From positions 1-19,495 of the forward strand of contig CAZEHS010000061.1 of NCBI GenBank assembly GCA_964511875.1: a DNA stretch of 19,495 bases, given 5' to 3'. Below the pieces are notes generated by a model, which saw only the letters and a program-made list of their open reading frames with translations, searched no databases and was not told the origin of the DNA. Both the position numbers and the translations under genes were made by a program. This document shows, one piece after another, positions 6,507 through 15,323 of this stretch (the first letter of the stretch is position 1; every line of letters begins with the position of its first letter). This stretch comes from CAZEHS01 sp964511875. GTDB lineage: Bacteria > Bacillota > Clostridia > Peptostreptococcales > Acidaminobacteraceae.

Positions 6507-8869
6507 ACTTCCTCGTCTTCCTCATAAAGATTATCGTATTCGTCGGCACTCATCAGGACCTCCCGCGGCTTTGAGCCCATGGTGGGTCCTACCACTCCCC
6601 GCTCTTCCATGGAGTCGATGAGCCGGGCGGCTCGATTATAGCCGACTCGGAACTTTCGTTGCAGCAGGGAAGCTGATGCCTGACGGCTGGTGATGACGAA
6701 TTCAATGGCTTGTTCCAGGAACTCATCAGCTTCTGCGGTGTTGATTTCCTGCGGTTTTACCGAATCCAGTATTTCAGGATTGTAGCTGACTTCACCCACC
6801 TGTGATTTGATGAAATGGATCAGATCCTCAACCTCGGTATCCGAGATGAAGGAGCCCTGGACACGCATGGGTTTGGGAACGCCGACAGGATAGTAGAGCA
6901 TGTCCCCTTTGCCCAGCAGTTTTTCAGCACCGCCCATATCGATTATGGTACGTGAATCCATCATGGAGGATACGGCAAAGGCAATCCTGGATGGTATGTT
7001 GGCTTTGATCACTCCGGTTATGACATCCACAGACGGGCGCTGAGTTGCGACTATAAGGTGAATGCCTGCAGCGCGAGCCATTTGTGCCAGTCGGCAGATG
7101 GCATCCTCAACCGCGTTGGGTGCAACCATCATCAGGTCTGCCAACTCATCGATTATAACGACGATTTTCGGAATGCCGGTTCCCTGTCCGGCGGCTGTAA
7201 GCTTCCGATTATAGCCTGTTATATCCCGGACCCCTGCCTCAGCAAAGAGCTTGTATCGGTCTGTCATTTCCTGGACCGCCCAGTTCAGAGCGATTGAGGC
7301 CTTCTTGGGATCCGTTACGACGGGAAGGATCAGATGTGGGATGCCATTGTAGATATTGAGCTCCACGACTTTCGGATCGATCATCAGGAACTTCACTTCA
7401 TCCGGCCGCGCCCTAAACAGGATACTGGATATGATGGTGTTGATACAGACGCTTTTGCCGGATCCTGTAGCACCTGCAACCAGAAGATGGGGCATTTTTG
7501 CCAGATCCGCTACGATGGGTTTCCCGCTTATATCCTTGCCAAGGGAAAAGGCCAGTTTGGATTCCGCTTCCTGTATCCCATCGGATTCAAGCACTTCCCG
7601 GAGCGTTACCATGCTAATGGCCTTATTGGGGACTTCGATTCCCACAGCGGCCTTCCCAGGTATGGGAGCGACAATTCGCACCTGCTGGGCTGCCAGGTTA
7701 AGGGCGATGTCGTCAGAAAGGCTTACTATCCGGCTCACCTTGACTCCTGGACTGGGTTGAAGCTCATAGCGCGTGATGGCGGGCCCCCTGCTGATCTGAA
7801 CAACCTTGGCATCAATACCGAAGCTGCTTAAGGTGTCTTCCAGCAGCTTTGCATTGGCCAGGATCTCTTTCTTGTCCTGCTGGGAGTTGTCTTCAGGGAT
7901 CGGTGAAAGCAGATCCGTTGAGGGAAGCTCGTAATCCGGCCATTCATTTTCGGTGATCTCAATGGTGACAGCGGTCTCATCCCCGGCCTCTTCTGCCGCA
8001 ACCGGTTTTATAGGTGCGGTTCTGGGCGGCCTGGGTTTCTGAGGCATGCTTTCGATGATGGGGATTTCCAACTGGTCGTTCTTGTTGATGATGAAGGGCA
8101 GCGCTGCTTCAATGGGATCATCGGCCGGTTTCACGTCCGGCACGCATTTTGGCATGTCCCTGTCGAATTGATCCTGACGCATCAGTTTCATGATGGAATG
8201 ATGTTTTTTTGCAGCAGGTCCATCGTCAGGCACTGTGGTCATGGACTGCATAAGATTCCTATTGGCATCAACGATCACCTCTCCGGTTTTGATCGCTGTC
8301 CCTTTGAAGGCATTGCCCATTCGCGTGATGGTGAAGGACGTGGTAAGCATCATGATGGCCAGAACCATGCATAGGACCAGCACATAGGTACCGTAAACCC
8401 CGATGGTGCTGAGGAAAATACCGGCTATGAGCGTACCCATGACCCCGCCGCCGTATCCTGCTACGCCGGAGATATGAGCCTGTTTAAGACCTTCCATCGT
8501 AAAATACTCGGCGGGCATGTACTGACGCTGGACAAGGGTGACTACAATCAGAATGCTGACCATTGTGAGCATTGCCGCCAACAACCAGCGGCTTCTGAAT
8601 TTGGATAAATGTCTGTTGATGGTCAGGAAGCCTGCCACAAGGATCAGATAAGGCATGGCATAGCCGGCTGATGCGAACAAACCGAAATAAAGCTGTTTGA
8701 GCGCCGCACCCACGGCTCCTGCAGAACCGGTATGAAGGCTTACTGCGGATAGTCCGGTGAAGCCCAGGAGTCCTAACAGCTGGAACTCATAGTGGTGGTT
8801 TTTAACCATTTCCGTTTTCTGTTTTTTACGAGGAGCAGGACGCTTGGTCACTGCCTTTTTATCTGTCAT
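6503..8869 (-). CDS. ftsK: DNA translocase FtsK/SpoIIIE
   Basis: FtsK/SpoIIIE is a septum-anchored hexameric motor that pumps chromosomal DNA during division or sporulation. The 788-residue protein has four or so N-terminal membrane helices (about 27-180), a Pro/Asp/Glu-rich linker (about 210-330), and the alpha/beta motor with Walker A GATGSGKS (466-473) and Walker B VVIIDE (570-575). The C-terminal winged-helix gamma domain (about 713-775, ending in ...SKPREVLMS) reads polar guide sequences. I chose ATG at 8869, 5 nt after GGTGA. An in-frame GTG at 8878 would add three residues. It heads the operon that continues into mnmH. The sequence does not decide between a sporulation (SpoIIIE) and a division role. 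Confidence 0.96.
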   Translation of the reverse strand: MTDKKAVTKRPAPRKKQKTEMVKNHHYEFQLLGLLGFTGLSAVSLHTGSAGAVGAALKQLYFGLFASAGYAMPYLILVAGFLTINRHLSKFRSRWLLAAMLTMVSILIVVTLVQRQYMPAEYFTMEGLKQAHISGVAGYGGGVMGTLIAGIFLSTIGVYGTYVLVLCMVLAIMMLTTSFTITRMGNAFKGTAIKTGEVIVDANRNLMQSMTTVPDDGPAAKKHHSIMKLMRQDQFDRDMPKCVPDVKPADDPIEAALPFIINKNDQLEIPIIESMPQKPRPPRTAPIKPVAAEEAGDETAVTIEITENEWPDYELPSTDLLSPIPEDNSQQDKKEILANAKLLEDTLSSFGIDAKVVQISRGPAITRYELQPSPGVKVSRIVSLSDDIALNLAAQQVRIVAPIPGKAAVGIEVPNKAISMVTLREVLESDGIQEAESKLAFSLGKDISGKPIVADLAKMPHLLVAGATGSGKSVCINTIISSILFRARPDEVKFLMIDPKVVELNIYNGIPHLILPVVTDPKKASIALNWAVQEMTDRYKLFAEAGVRDITGYNRKLTAAGQGTGIPKIVVIIDELADLMMVAPNAVEDAICRLAQMARAAGIHLIVATQRPSVDVITGVIKANIPSRIAFAVSSMMDSRTIIDMGGAEKLLGKGDMLYYPVGVPKPMRVQGSFISDTEVEDLIHFIKSQVGEVSYNPEILDSVKPQEINTAEADEFLEQAIEFVITSRQASASLLQRKFRVGYNRAARLIDSMEERGVVGPTMGSKPREVLMSADEYDNLYEEDEEV

Positions 8870-8917
8870 TGGGTTCACCCGTTACGTTTATAGTGTTAAA
8901 AGTTCTATAACAGAATT

Positions 8918-8926
8918 ATTATACCA
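8918..8926 (-). promoter_or_regulatory. Extended -10 promoter of the ftsK operon
   Basis: The minus strand reads TGGTATAAT, a perfect extended -10 (TGn then TATAAT). The -35 region 17 nt upstream is T-rich and poor (TTATTT), which is tolerated with an extended -10. It lies between the luxS terminator and ftsK, leaving a leader of about 40 nt. Confidence 0.72.
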
Positions 8927-8938
8927 CAACCTATGGGT

Positions 8939-8971
8939 GAAAATAAAAGAAACAGGCTTTATACCTGTCTC
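8939..8971 (-). terminator. Intrinsic terminator after luxS
   Basis: On the minus strand an 8-bp stem GAGACAGG/CCTGTTTC (one G-U pair) with a 7-nt loop is followed by TTTTATTTTC. It starts just past the luxS stop codon and before the ftsK promoter, and so ends the luxS transcript. Confidence 0.85.
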
Positions 8972-8978
8972 TGATTGG

Positions 8979-9494
8979 TTAATGTGTTTCGAATATCCTC
9001 TCCTGATCACCGGCATTTTCAGGATATCTCAAATTCTCATCTTTCAGGTGCATCAGAACTTCTTCGAAGTATTTTTCCGCTTCTGCCTTCGCTCCGGCAA
9101 GCTCATGGTCTTTGTAATTGCCGCAGTCCTTCGGACCAGCCCCGGGAATTTCACCCTCATAGCCTGCGATGAACCTGAACATGTCCTGCATCATGGGAAT
9201 CACATCGACGGATTCAAGATCACCTTTCAGAACAACGTAGACACCCGTAAAGCATCCCATGGGACCGAAATAGATCAATTGATCCTGGTAGACCGGATGA
9301 TTTCTGAGGAAGGTTGCGCCTAAATGCTCCAATGTGTGCATGGCATTGGATTTGATGACAGGATCGATATTCGGGCGTTTAAGACGTACATCGAAGGTCG
9401 TGACGGTCTCCGCACCGATATGGTCCTTGCGGGAAACGTAGATGCCTCTCAGCAACCGTTCATGATCAACCTCAAAGCTTGGAATCTTCTTCAT
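8979..9494 (-). CDS. luxS: S-ribosylhomocysteine lyase (AI-2 synthase)
   Basis: LuxS cleaves S-ribosylhomocysteine to homocysteine and DPD, the precursor of autoinducer-2, and serves the activated methyl cycle. The 171-residue protein matches the family. The metal ligands are in HTLEH (H53, H57) and GPKDCGNY (C124). The catalytic Cys81 is in GPMGCFTG and the general base is Glu56. The start at 9494 follows GGAGG by 5-6 nt; an in-frame start at 9506 would add four residues and has no better site. It lies 28 nt after the GGDEF/HD-GYP gene and is followed by a terminator, so the two genes are probably co-transcribed. No pfs (mtnN) gene is in the window. Confidence 0.98.
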   Translation of the reverse strand: MKKIPSFEVDHERLLRGIYVSRKDHIGAETVTTFDVRLKRPNIDPVIKSNAMHTLEHLGATFLRNHPVYQDQLIYFGPMGCFTGVYVVLKGDLESVDVIPMMQDMFRFIAGYEGEIPGAGPKDCGNYKDHELAGAKAEAEKYFEEVLMHLKDENLRYPENAGDQERIFETH

Positions 9495-9522
9495 ACTTTC
9501 CTCCATGATTCATTTAATGGGC

Positions 9523-12042
9523 CTATGCCAGTGTTTGTATGTCTGTTTGCTTTTCACGGCGGCTTTCCAGTATTTCAACGGCTATTTTAACAATATCAGG
9601 GTCGAACTGTGTGCCGCTGCACCTGCGCAGCTCTGAAACAATCTCGTCGATGGTGACTGGCGCCTGATAGGGGCGGCCGTGCTGCATCACATCGACAGAA
9701 TCTGCTATTGAGATGATTCTGGCTACCAGAGGAATCTGGTCTCTGCTCAGGCCCTTTGGATAACCTGAGCCATCAAACCTTTCGTGGTGGGCCATGATGC
9801 TGAGGGCGATGTGAGCAAAATCCTGGAGAGTGGATGCGATCCGGAATCCGATTTCAGGATGGTTCCTGATGATCTCCCATTCGGATTCGGTGAGTTTTCC
9901 AGGCTTATTGAGTATGGTTTCCGGGATGGCGATCTTGCCTATGTCATGGAGATTGGCTAAAAGAACCACTTCATCGATTTTTTCATGACTCAGTCCCATA
10001 CTTCTTGCCATTGCGGTTCCCAGTTCTGCCATTCGCCTCGAGTGTTCGAATGTTTCGATGGATTTATCGTTCAGTGTCTTTTGGATGGTTGTAAGGATGC
10101 TGGATCGGGCACTTTCCGATTCCGTAATCTTATTGCGGTACATCCGCTCTTCCGCTGTTTTTACCAGAAGTGAAGGCTCATCCTGCATGTCTGTGCGGGT
10201 TGCATAGCCTAAAGCCATATTGAGGAGGATAGGTCCCACTTGTTCCGTACTGCACTCCCTTTTGATTTTCTCATAGACCCTTTCGGCGATAATCTCATCG
10301 GAGTTCGGAAGAAGTATGGCAAACTCGTCCCCACCCCAGCGGCAGATGATATCGCTTTTGCGACAGGCTTTTCGAAGGATCGTTGCTGTGGCTGACAGGA
10401 GCAGATCGCCTTCCTGATGGCCGAAGGTGTCGTTTGTAAGTTTCAAGCCGTTGATATCCCCGATCATCACTGTCAACGGGAAAAATTCAGGATGATCGAA
10501 TTCTTTCAGCATCTTCTCAAAGTAACGTCGGTTGAACAGCCCTGTCAGCTTATCATGGTAGCTGAGGAAACGGAGTTCGTGCTCGAGGTGCTTTTGACGG
10601 TCTATGTTCGTAATGAGGCCGGAGACAACAGAGATCGATCCATCCGGACTCCACTCGATGACATCGCCGGTGATTAGGTACCAGTTATATTTTCCATGCA
10701 TGGCTTTTACCCGGCACTCGATATTCAGAGTATCCTCAGAGTCAGCATTGAGTACATGCAGCTTCGTTGTGAACTGCTTCCAGTCATCCGGGTGGATAAT
10801 TGATTCTAAAAGGCTGAGAGGAAGCAGCCTTTCTGAAATGCCGTTCCCCAGCAGATTAATGGCGTATTCATCCACAGCGACTGACCTGTCAGCTGAACGA
10901 TACTCCCAGATTCCTGATTTGGATGCTTCAAGGGCCTGTTTGATACGCTTTTCACTGAGTTTGATCTTTCTTGCATCGGACTCGATGCGATCGAGCATCT
11001 GATCGGTTTTAAGTACCAGCGTTCCGATTTCTGAATTCGCGCTGCTGACCAGAGTCGGGTCTTCTGCCATACGGTAGGATGATAATTCCTCGAGATTGAC
11101 CTTGCCAAGAAATTTGCCGATATGTTCGATAGGGATAAGGACATATTTTTTCAGGAGCTGTGCATTGAGGAAAGCGACCAATAAGGTCAGCGCTATCATT
11201 TGAATGATGAAGAATCCCAGTATATCTTTGACCTGTCTGCTCAAGACCCTGTCTTTGGTTATCGTCAGGGTTGCTGCTGGTGTGCCGCTTATGTCCAGGA
11301 TATTCGAGACACTGTTGATCGTTTCACTGAAGACCTCATACGCGTACCTTTCCGATCCGGTAACCATATTATTGACCGTCATGCGATTTAATGGCGGAAT
11401 GTAGTCCATGACCGATTCTATCTTCAGTTTTGAATCCAGAACTGATTCAAAGGATTTGATGAGATCCGCGTCAACTACTCTGACGAATACAAGTGTACCG
11501 GCTGAAACAGATTCCCCGGAGGAGTCGGTGACGCCATAGGAGCTGACAAGGGCAACCTGGCCCTGGTTGACAATCATCTGATTGATCGGTGTTCTTGGAT
11601 CTTTTCGCATGGTGAACAGGCCCAGATACTTCGTGACGAAATCGCTTTTGTATTCAACAGGCATAGGGGCAATCGTATCGATGGAATCATCATAATGAAA
11701 TGCGTTCATCATCTGGTTATCCCTGTCGAAGATCATTATATAATCCACATCCAGGAGGCCGAAACTGGGCACCATGAAGTTCTGACTGATATAACCGGGA
11801 TTATCACCGGACAGATAATAGTAGGTATCGTCCCAAAGTGCCCAATCTGCCGTAGTACCTGAAAGGTTGTTCAGGTCTTTCTGAAGGAGATTTATGACTG
11901 GGGTGGGTTCCTGGCGAAGCAGCTGCCTTTGAATCTTCTCTATGGTGAGCCTCAGGATGTTCCGGGTGGTCAGGTAGCCTCCCAATAGAAGGAATGCCGA
12001 ACCCACTACAGGTATAAGAGTGGATTTCCAGCGAAGTTTCAT
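9523..12042 (-). CDS. Membrane CHASE4-PAS-GGDEF-HD-GYP protein (cyclic di-GMP synthesis and breakdown)
   Basis: This is an 839-residue membrane sensor. In order it has a membrane helix (about 8-26), an extracytoplasmic CHASE4-like domain (about 30-270, with ADWALWDDTYYYL near 65-77), a second membrane helix (about 272-294), a HAMP-like linker, and a PAS domain (about 365-485). The GGDEF domain follows with the catalytic GGDEF at 570-574 and an inhibitory-site RxxD (RKSD, 561-564). The C-terminal HD-GYP domain has ligands H667, H699-D700, H728, H752-H753 and D781, and GYP at 760-762. Both active sites look intact, so it may both make and degrade cyclic di-GMP in response to an outside ligand that is not known. 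I chose ATG at 12042, 5 nt after AAGGAG. A longer form to 12108 would overlap atpG by 4 bp. Confidence 0.93.
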   Translation of the reverse strand: MKLRWKSTLIPVVGSAFLLLGGYLTTRNILRLTIEKIQRQLLRQEPTPVINLLQKDLNNLSGTTADWALWDDTYYYLSGDNPGYISQNFMVPSFGLLDVDYIMIFDRDNQMMNAFHYDDSIDTIAPMPVEYKSDFVTKYLGLFTMRKDPRTPINQMIVNQGQVALVSSYGVTDSSGESVSAGTLVFVRVVDADLIKSFESVLDSKLKIESVMDYIPPLNRMTVNNMVTGSERYAYEVFSETINSVSNILDISGTPAATLTITKDRVLSRQVKDILGFFIIQMIALTLLVAFLNAQLLKKYVLIPIEHIGKFLGKVNLEELSSYRMAEDPTLVSSANSEIGTLVLKTDQMLDRIESDARKIKLSEKRIKQALEASKSGIWEYRSADRSVAVDEYAINLLGNGISERLLPLSLLESIIHPDDWKQFTTKLHVLNADSEDTLNIECRVKAMHGKYNWYLITGDVIEWSPDGSISVVSGLITNIDRQKHLEHELRFLSYHDKLTGLFNRRYFEKMLKEFDHPEFFPLTVMIGDINGLKLTNDTFGHQEGDLLLSATATILRKACRKSDIICRWGGDEFAILLPNSDEIIAERVYEKIKRECSTEQVGPILLNMALGYATRTDMQDEPSLLVKTAEERMYRNKITESESARSSILTTIQKTLNDKSIETFEHSRRMAELGTAMARSMGLSHEKIDEVVLLANLHDIGKIAIPETILNKPGKLTESEWEIIRNHPEIGFRIASTLQDFAHIALSIMAHHERFDGSGYPKGLSRDQIPLVARIISIADSVDVMQHGRPYQAPVTIDEIVSELRRCSGTQFDPDIVKIAVEILESRREKQTDIQTLA

Positions 12043-12065
12043 AGAGCTCCTTTTCAAGCGAACGA

Positions 12066-12083
12066 ATGGTATCAGTATACCAT
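12066..12083 (-). promoter_or_regulatory. Extended -10 promoter with overlapping dyad before the GGDEF/HD-GYP gene
   Basis: The minus strand has TGGTATACT (12082-12074), an extended -10 one base off consensus, about 32 nt from the start codon. I see no good -35 at normal spacing. The -10 lies inside a perfect 7-bp inverted repeat, ATGGTAT (12066-12072) with ATACCAT (12077-12083) around CAGT. A protein bound there would cover the -10. The promoter is plausible; an operator is a guess. Confidence 0.5.
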
Positions 12084-12104
12084 AACCGGAGCACTTTTTC
12101 GGCA

Positions 12105-12992
12105 TCAAAGCGACGTCATCAGTATTTCCGAACCGGAGATGACATCAAACAGCTCCTCATCGATAGACGCTTGACGGAGGTGCTGGAAGGACCGGTTCAG
12201 GTCATCAAGCAGTTCTCCGATATTCTTCTCTGCTCTCTGCATGGCAGCCAGACGGCTTGCATTCTCACTGGCCAGGGATTCCGCGCAGCTTCTGTAAAGT
12301 GATATGAAGAGGTGTTCCCTGATCAGGGCGCGAAGAGTATCCACGTGGTCGTTGATCACCTCAGGCAGATTTCCGGCAGGCCAGGGAATCCGAGAGATGG
12401 TCCGTTGCCACTGAGCGTCAAGAGGCAGGAGCTTCTGCATGGCAGGTTCAAAAATAGTTCCCGGAACGGGCCGATTATGGAAAATATAAAAATGCTGCAG
12501 TTCCTCACCTCCGCCATGGGTTTCACACTCGACCAGAATCTGTCCCACCAGCTGTGTAATGGCGTTTACGGAATTCGGAACTTGAAAAAGGGCTGCCGGA
12601 GACAGCCCTGACTCTCCGATTCTTGTATGGATCCGTTCTCCGACTGCCCATATGGCTTTATTTCCCACCATATTTTTCAACGAATTCAATGTGAACTCAG
12701 ACAGTGCATCATTGAACTGGCCGACCAGGCCCTGATCCGATCCGAATATGACCGCATGGATCATCTTATTGCCGAGAATTTTCTCCTCCTCCGGAACCAG
12801 TGCTGGTGTAAACTCCCTGAAGCACACAGAAAGTCCCAGTTCCAAAGCTCGGGCATATTCATCCAGCGAACGTACCGCCGCCTCATATTGGCCAATATTG
12901 GCTGCAGCAAGGATTTTCATCGTGCTTACCACGGACTCCAAATTGCCTGCCCCTTTAATCTTGCGGCGCAAGCTCTCAATCGTATCACTCAT
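12105..12992 (-). CDS. atpG: N-type ATPase gamma subunit
   Basis: Gamma is the central shaft that couples c-ring rotation to the catalytic head. The 295-residue protein has the N-terminal helix start (SLRRKIKGAGNLESVVSTMKILAAANI), the Rossmann-like part with FGSDQGLVGQFN, and the well-conserved C-terminal helix SLASENASRLAAMQ...GELLDDLN. The last two segments are strong gamma signatures. It starts in a 4-bp ATGA overlap with the atpA stop and is the last gene of the atpDCQRBEFAG order. Divergence from canonical gamma in the middle is typical of the N-type branch. No terminator is visible after it. Confidence 0.95.
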   Translation of the reverse strand: MSDTIESLRRKIKGAGNLESVVSTMKILAAANIGQYEAAVRSLDEYARALELGLSVCFREFTPALVPEEEKILGNKMIHAVIFGSDQGLVGQFNDALSEFTLNSLKNMVGNKAIWAVGERIHTRIGESGLSPAALFQVPNSVNAITQLVGQILVECETHGGGEELQHFYIFHNRPVPGTIFEPAMQKLLPLDAQWQRTISRIPWPAGNLPEVINDHVDTLRALIREHLFISLYRSCAESLASENASRLAAMQRAEKNIGELLDDLNRSFQHLRQASIDEELFDVISGSEILMTSL

Positions 12993-14521
12993 AATGTCTC
13001 CCTGAATGCTGATAAAGCATTGATTGCAATTTGAAGAATTCCTTCCCGGTCAGCCTCGCTGAGAATTTCTGTCATTGAGAAGCGTTTGACGATGTCTTCG
13101 GGAAGATTGGCGGATGCGGCCAATCTGACGGATTTTTCAGCATCTTTCATCTGACTCAGAGGTATGGTGTCAAATAACCCGCTGGTCAATGCCAGCAAAA
13201 CTGTAATTTGTTCAGGTACTGTAAACGGCTCTGATTCCAATTGCTTAAGACAGGCACGAATCCTGCGTCCATGATCGATGATCTGACTGGTACGCTCGTC
13301 CAGTCTGGTTCCGAACCGTGCGAAGGATTCCAGCTCCTCAAACTGTGAATAGGCAAGCTTTAGATCACCGGTTACCGCTCTGTAAGCTGTCAGCTGAGCC
13401 TTCCCTCCAACCCTGGATACCGAGTGGCTGATATCCACAGCAGGAAGAATCCCCAGTTCAAACAATGTTGGAGAAAGATAAATCTGTCCATCTGTGATGG
13501 AAATCAGATTAGTCGGGATATAGGCTGCAATGTTCTGCTCTTCTGTCTCTATGATCGGCAAAGCAGTAAGCGAGCCGCCTCCCATATCCTCACGCAGATG
13601 GGTTGCACGCTCCAGAAGCCGGGAATGGATATAGAAGATGTCACCTGGGAACGCTTCACGACCAGGGGGACGGCGGAGCAACAGAGAAATCTCCCTGTAC
13701 GATCGGGCATGGTGAGTCAGATCATCATAAACAATAAGGACATCTCTGCCTTTCTCCATAAAATACTCAGCTATACTTGTCGCTGCATAGGGTGCGATAT
13801 AGTTGAGCCCTGGTTGGTCGCTCCCCTCCGTTACTACGACTACAGTGTAATCCATCGCATCTTTTTCACGCAATTTAGCTATCACTCGCGCAACAGTCGA
13901 CGCACGCTGACCGATGGCGCAATAGACGCAGATGACATTCTGGTCCCGCTGATTCAGAATTGCATCAATGGCAATCGTGGTCTTCCCGGTTTGTCTGTCG
14001 CCTATGATGAGCTCCCGCTGTCCCCTGCCCACCGGAATGATCGCATCAATGACCTTGATGCCTGTCTGCAGCGGTATGTTCACCGGTGCCCGGTCCATAA
14101 TGGCAGGCGCCTGCCGTTCAATCGGAAGGCGCTGTTCGAATACCGGCCGTTCCCTGCCGTCAAGAGGCTTTCCAAGCGGGTCGATGACACGGCCAAGCAG
14201 TGAATCTCCAACCGGTACATCAATGACTCTTCCTGTTCGTTCAACCATGTCACCGGATCTGAGGTGAGAGTAATCCCCCAAAAGGACAACACCGATTTCA
14301 TCCGAATCCACGCTGAAAGCAATCCCAAGCAGTCCGCCTGGAAACCGGACTAATTCTTCGTAGCCCACACCAGGGAGTCCGGAGATTTTTGCAATTCCAG
14401 TTGAAACTGTCTTGATAACCCCGACTTCACGCAGTGTCAGGTTCGGAACAGGTGTTTCACGGGCCTGGCTAAGCCCGTCAAAGGTATCCGTGATGATCTG
14501 ACGAAGACTAAGAGGTTCCAT
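12989..14521 (-). CDS. atpA: N-type ATPase alpha subunit
   Basis: Alpha is the non-catalytic nucleotide-binding subunit of the alpha3-beta3 head. The 510-residue protein has the P-loop GDRQTGKT (174-181) and the arginine finger R370 in SHSVSRVGGKAQ, which reaches the beta active site. The start at 14521 follows AAGGAGG with normal spacing; an in-frame extension to 14581 would add 20 residues lying inside atpF. The gene starts 14 bp inside the end of atpF and overlaps atpG by 4 bp. It is intact, with no frameshift. Confidence 0.97.
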   Translation of the reverse strand: MEPLSLRQIITDTFDGLSQARETPVPNLTLREVGVIKTVSTGIAKISGLPGVGYEELVRFPGGLLGIAFSVDSDEIGVVLLGDYSHLRSGDMVERTGRVIDVPVGDSLLGRVIDPLGKPLDGRERPVFEQRLPIERQAPAIMDRAPVNIPLQTGIKVIDAIIPVGRGQRELIIGDRQTGKTTIAIDAILNQRDQNVICVYCAIGQRASTVARVIAKLREKDAMDYTVVVVTEGSDQPGLNYIAPYAATSIAEYFMEKGRDVLIVYDDLTHHARSYREISLLLRRPPGREAFPGDIFYIHSRLLERATHLREDMGGGSLTALPIIETEEQNIAAYIPTNLISITDGQIYLSPTLFELGILPAVDISHSVSRVGGKAQLTAYRAVTGDLKLAYSQFEELESFARFGTRLDERTSQIIDHGRRIRACLKQLESEPFTVPEQITVLLALTSGLFDTIPLSQMKDAEKSVRLAASANLPEDIVKRFSMTEILSEADREGILQIAINALSAFRETL

Positions 14522-15311
14522 GACCGACTCCTCCTTCTTGAGAAACCGGCCGTGTCTTTTCCTGTAGGATCCTGCCAACATATTTTCCTGCAGCGGTCAA
14601 GATATCAGACATGCTCCATACCAGTTTATAGCCTTCAGTCACCAGCTCAATCCCACTGATAAGATCCGGACAGGTCTCGAATTTCACAGGCGTGTCAATC
14701 CCGAACAGTTCAAAAAGCTCCGTTTGAATCTGTTTCTGCTGTGTCTCGGAAAGATCAGATACGCTTCGTATCATTAAAAGCATCTGGGATGATCGGAAGG
14801 ATTTAACCAGCTTTTCCATTTCGGTCGAAGGGAGACTTCTGATCTGGTCTATGAAGGATTCTGTCATTCGCTCCTCAAGACTGCTGGAGGCCATCTCCTT
14901 CAATAACTTCCTGGCAATTGCAAAAACTTCTGCCTGAGTCTTCTGCATGATCTCCTGCTGAAGGTTCCGTTCCTCATCCAACAGAGAAAGCTGTCTCTGG
15001 ATACGCAGAGCGTTGTACTCCATATCAGCAGACACCAACAGTTTTTGTTTCTCTGTTTTGACTTCCTCAATTGCCTGCTGGGTCATGGTTTCCCGTTCCT
15101 GTTCGAAGGCTTCGTTCTTCTGAAGGAAAAGAGCCTTCTGAGTCTCAGCCTCCGCATCCCTTTCAGCGGCCTCATTGATCTGGGCAGTAATCATCTGTTC
15201 CCGTTCATCAACGGCTTTTAAGATAGGCTTATAGAGAAATCGCTTCAGGAACCATACTAAGATCATAAAGTTAACGATTTGGGCAGCCACAGTGAACCAA
15301 TCTATCAGCAT
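14508..15311 (-). CDS. atpF: N-type ATPase subunit b, extended with a delta-like C-terminal domain
   Basis: This protein forms the peripheral stalk that keeps the catalytic head from turning. At 267 residues it is about 100 longer than an ordinary b subunit. It has one N-terminal membrane helix (about 5-24), a long charged coiled coil (about 30-150), and a C-terminal domain. In the last part, IRSVSDLSETQQKQIQTELFELFG (from 181) followed by CPDLISGIELV (214-224) closely resembles the C-terminal domain of delta/OSCP (the SEEQ...L...DP-LIGG pattern). There is no separate atpH in this operon, so this extension probably does the job of delta. The N-terminal six-helix part of delta appears to be missing. 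It lies 12 nt after atpE and overlaps the start of atpA. Confidence 0.93.
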   Translation of the reverse strand: MLIDWFTVAAQIVNFMILVWFLKRFLYKPILKAVDEREQMITAQINEAAERDAEAETQKALFLQKNEAFEQERETMTQQAIEEVKTEKQKLLVSADMEYNALRIQRQLSLLDEERNLQQEIMQKTQAEVFAIARKLLKEMASSSLEERMTESFIDQIRSLPSTEMEKLVKSFRSSQMLLMIRSVSDLSETQQKQIQTELFELFGIDTPVKFETCPDLISGIELVTEGYKLVWSMSDILTAAGKYVGRILQEKTRPVSQEGGVGHGTS

Positions 15312-15323
15312 CAGCCTTCCACC

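Noticed and set aside
12042..12107. A terminator between atpG and the GGDEF/HD-GYP gene
   Set aside because: The only dyads are a short CCG/CGG pair and the ATGGTAT/ATACCAT repeat, neither followed by a T run. The latter fits a promoter operator better.
13424..14203. Plus-strand open frame of 259 codons opposite atpA
   Set aside because: It is antisense to the highly conserved alpha-subunit core and has no support of its own.
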